Source: DASUFH01 sp036274645
GTDB taxonomy: Bacteria; Acidobacteriota; Terriglobia; 20CM-2-55-15
DNA length: 7,341 bases
Assembly: GCA_036274645.1 (NCBI GenBank)
Contig: DASUFH010000364.1
Span: 1-7,341 of the forward strand
Reading direction: 5' to 3'
The position numbers and the translations under genes were made by a program. The notes beneath the pieces were generated by a model. It made no database searches. It saw only the letters and a program-made list of their open reading frames with translations, and had not been told where the DNA came from. Shown here piece after piece: positions 6,062-7,341 of the stretch. Position 1 is the stretch's first letter, and the number at the start of each line of letters is the position of its first letter.

Positions 6062-6091
6062 GTCGCGATGCGTCGCGATTAACCAATCGCG
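6062..6091. repeat. GTCGCGAT direct repeat plus inverted third copy
   Basis: GTCGCGAT occurs at 6062-6069 and 6072-6079, a spacing of 10 bases or one helical turn. CGCGATT (6074-6080) is then mirrored by AATCGCG (6085-6091) across AACC. Three CGCGAT-type half-sites on one DNA face could bind a regulator. They could also be part of the repeat element that surrounds them. Confidence 0.4.
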
Positions 6092-6259
6092 TGGGCCGCT
6101 ATGACCGCCCAGCGTTTCCGGGTGAGATTTCGTGAGTCAAGGATGTCCACTCCGAAACGTCGGGCAGTCATCGACCGCCCCTACATGCAGAGCAGGCTCA
6201 TGAACTGTTCCGGATCTTGTAACGGAGCTGCCACTGGCGACACATCCCCGGCAGTAGAA

Positions 6260-6264
6260 GGGAG
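6260..6264 (+). promoter_or_regulatory. Ribosome binding site GGGAG
   Basis: GGGAG (context GAAGGGAGCAGAG) lies 5 bases before the ATG at 6270 and supports that start for the membrane protein. Confidence 0.7.
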
Positions 6265-6269
6265 CAGAG

Positions 6270-6788
6270 ATGAATCAGGCGAAGATTGCGATGGCCGGTC
6301 TGGCGCTGGGAGGAACGTTGGGGATGGCCGGGACCGTTGTGAGTTCCCCCACCGCGCGGGCCGCGCTCTGGGCAATCGACGGCGTTGGACTGATCGTGGC
6401 GACCGCGCTGCTTGCGGTGAAGCACTCTCGGGAAGGGAATGACATTGTCGCTTCCGGCTTTCTGGTGTTTGCGATCGGCGAGGCCATCATTCTGTCCGGA
6501 ACAGCGGCCCCCATTGAAGCCAGTGTCCCCTCGTTCGGCGCGGGAGTGGCGCTTTGGTCGGTCGCGCTCCTCCTCACATGCGCCCCCCGGAACTTTGCCA
6601 TCGGAATCCGCGTAGCCGGCCTGATCGGGTCGGCGCTTTTTGCGACGACTTCGGCCAGAATCTTTCTGGGCGAACAGGTACTGCCCATCTCGTCGCCTTT
6701 ACCCTTCTTTGCTTACCCGTTCCTGGTTTTTACGCTCGCCGGCTGGATCTGGACTCTGGGTAAGCAGCGCAGCCCCGTTCACGAATGA
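6270..6788 (+). CDS. Six-helix membrane protein of unknown function
   Basis: Protein of 172 residues, almost entirely hydrophobic. Six membrane segments are apparent at about 4-24, 31-51, 58-78, 88-105, 109-127 and 144-164, with short loops (KHSREGND at 51-58, CAPRNFA at 104-110) and a polar tail GKQRSPVHE. An even number of helices places both ends on the same side, probably the cytoplasm. I do not recognise a family, and no catalytic or transport motif is visible. The start is supported by GGGAG at 6260. It is divergent from the sigma operon and is followed 62 bases later by the metallo-beta-lactamase-fold gene on the same strand. The two may be co-transcribed, since no terminator lies between them, but a functional link is only inferred. 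Confidence 0.82.
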   Translation: MNQAKIAMAGLALGGTLGMAGTVVSSPTARAALWAIDGVGLIVATALLAVKHSREGNDIVASGFLVFAIGEAIILSGTAAPIEASVPSFGAGVALWSVALLLTCAPRNFAIGIRVAGLIGSALFATTSARIFLGEQVLPISSPLPFFAYPFLVFTLAGWIWTLGKQRSPVHE

Positions 6789-6836
6789 AAACCAGTTTGC
6801 GTTCGTTTCGACCGAACCGCATTGTTTCCCAAAGGA

Positions 6837-6842
6837 AAGGAA
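6837..6842 (+). promoter_or_regulatory. Ribosome binding site AAGGAA
   Basis: AAGGAA lies 8 bases before the ATG at 6851 and supports that start for the metallo-beta-lactamase-fold gene. Confidence 0.65.
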
Positions 6843-6850
6843 TAGAGTCC

Positions 6851-7341
6851 ATGACACGCATCGATGAAATCGCTTCGGATATTTTCAGGATCAGCACGTA
6901 CTCTCCGGAATTCAACATTCAATTCAACCAGTTCCTGATCCGGGACGACTCGCCCCTCCTGTTTGAAACCGGGATGAAGCAGATGTTTCCCGCGGTTCGT
7001 GAAGCCGTGGCGAAGGTCATCGATCCTGCAACACTCCGCTACGTCAGCTTCAGCCACTATGAGCCGGATGAATGCGGATCGCTGAACGAATGGCTGACGA
7101 TCGCGCCCAAAGCTGAAGCGGTGTGCAGTATCGTGGGCTCCATGGTCTTTGTGAACGACGCGGCGCTCCGCCCGGCGCGCGGCCTGAACAACGACGAAAT
7201 CGTCGAAACTGGAAAATACCGGCTGCGGTTCAAGTCGACGCCTCACCTGCCGCACGGGTGGGACGCCGGGATGCTCTTTGAGGAGAACACGCGGACGCTG
7301 TTTTGCACGGACCTGCTGGGTCACGCCGGCGACACCGCGCC
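6851..7341 (+). CDS. MBL-fold di-metal protein, flavodiiron/ODP type (3' end outside window)
   Basis: The first 163 residues of a metallo-beta-lactamase-fold protein; the gene is cut by the window edge. After DIFRISTY and FNIQFNQFLIRDD (beta strands) comes LLFETG, then SFSHYEPDECGSLNEWL (66-82) with the His-x-Glu-x-Asp metal motif (His69, Glu71, Asp73). STPHLPHGWDAGMLF (129-143) supplies a further histidine (135, or 132), and LFCTDLLG (150-157) supplies the bridging Asp154. This order matches the di-iron domain of flavodiiron proteins, which reduce oxygen or nitric oxide, and related stand-alone oxygen-binding di-iron proteins. The residue after Asp73 is Glu, where flavodiiron proteins usually have His. 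The last histidine ligand and any flavodoxin domain would lie beyond the window. A redox or oxygen-sensing role is inferred; a hydrolase is possible. Confidence 0.88.
   Translation, partial: MTRIDEIASDIFRISTYSPEFNIQFNQFLIRDDSPLLFETGMKQMFPAVREAVAKVIDPATLRYVSFSHYEPDECGSLNEWLTIAPKAEAVCSIVGSMVFVNDAALRPARGLNNDEIVETGKYRLRFKSTPHLPHGWDAGMLFEENTRTLFCTDLLGHAGDTA

Larger units (their letters stand above)
5987..6185. mobile_element. Possible MITE-like element bounded by 13-bp terminal inverted repeats
   Basis: TGTAGGGGCGGTC (5987-5999) recurs inverted as GACCGCCCCTACA (6173-6185), bounding 199 bp with no coding capacity. Short repeats starting TGTAGGGGC are, from general knowledge, frequent as non-autonomous dispersed elements in several bacterial phyla. 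The interior carries a low-GC palindrome unlike its surroundings. No target-site duplication is evident at the edges and no transposase is nearby, so this remains tentative. Confidence 0.35.
5963..6269. other. Structured divergent intergenic region
   Basis: This region of about 300 bases separates the sigma operon (minus) from the membrane-protein gene (plus) and should hold promoters for both. No credible ORF fills it. It contains the sigma ribosome binding site, a 13-bp inverted repeat at 5987-5999 and 6173-6185, a 24-bp perfect palindrome at 6008-6058, and CGCGAT repeats at 6062-6091. The part from 6092 to 6172 and from 6186 to 6255 shows nothing that I can name. No clear -35/-10 pair was found on either strand. 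Confidence 0.6.

Noticed and set aside
2908..6225. CTTGTAACGG at both 2908-2917 and 6216-6225 as a shared regulatory site
   Set aside because: Chance repeats of ten bases are expected many times in a window of this length, and the two copies sit in different orientations relative to their nearest genes.
6779..7324. 181-codon minus-strand ORF opposite the MBL-fold gene
   Set aside because: The plus strand encodes the metal-binding motifs of the MBL fold with a good ribosome binding site; the antisense frame has no motif.

Overview
The window is GC-rich bacterial DNA. It carries seven complete protein genes and one cut by the right edge; no rRNA, tRNA, CRISPR array or transposase gene is visible. 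The gene set suggests a Gram-negative-type environmental bacterium with large paralogous families: an FAD-dependent oxidoreductase of the PF12831 type, an ECF sigma factor with a soluble zinc anti-sigma factor, secreted Ig-like proteins, and short low-GC or tandem intergenic repeats. Acidobacteriota, Verrucomicrobiota or Planctomycetota would fit, but this is inference and no marker gene is present.

Left part (1-3862, minus strand). A secreted protein of unknown function (2963-3862) is followed after 64 bases by a CsaB-like polysaccharide pyruvyl transferase family protein (1738-2898). One base later comes an FAD-dependent oxidoreductase (120-1736). The last two are almost certainly co-transcribed and probably translationally coupled. 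Downstream of them lie a 14-bp inverted repeat and a degenerate heptamer tandem repeat.

Middle (3863-4745). A divergent intergenic region contains an intrinsic-terminator-like hairpin pointing toward the plus-strand gene. That gene (4056-4745) encodes a small exported protein with two related Ig-like beta repeats joined by a proline-rich linker.

Regulatory pair (4806-5962, minus strand). An ECF-type sigma factor and a zinc-finger anti-sigma factor overlap by ATGA. They presumably form a self-contained switch: the second protein binds the first and holds it inactive. The anti-sigma factor has no membrane helix, so the signal is probably cytoplasmic. The sigma start codon sits in the loop of an 11-bp hairpin, and the ribosome binding site also faces a 20-codon upstream reading frame.

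Intergenic region 5963-6269. This is the most structured non-coding stretch. It has a 13-bp inverted repeat spanning 199 bp (possible MITE-like element), an AT-rich perfect 24-bp palindrome with a 3-base loop, and repeated CGCGAT motifs, all directly next to the sigma operon's ribosome binding site.

Right part (6270-7341, plus strand). A six-helix membrane protein of unknown function is followed by a metallo-beta-lactamase-fold protein of the flavodiiron/ODP type, which runs off the window.

I see no clear multi-gene defence or biosynthetic system. The best candidates for something undescribed are the structured leader of the sigma/anti-sigma operon and the element next to it.
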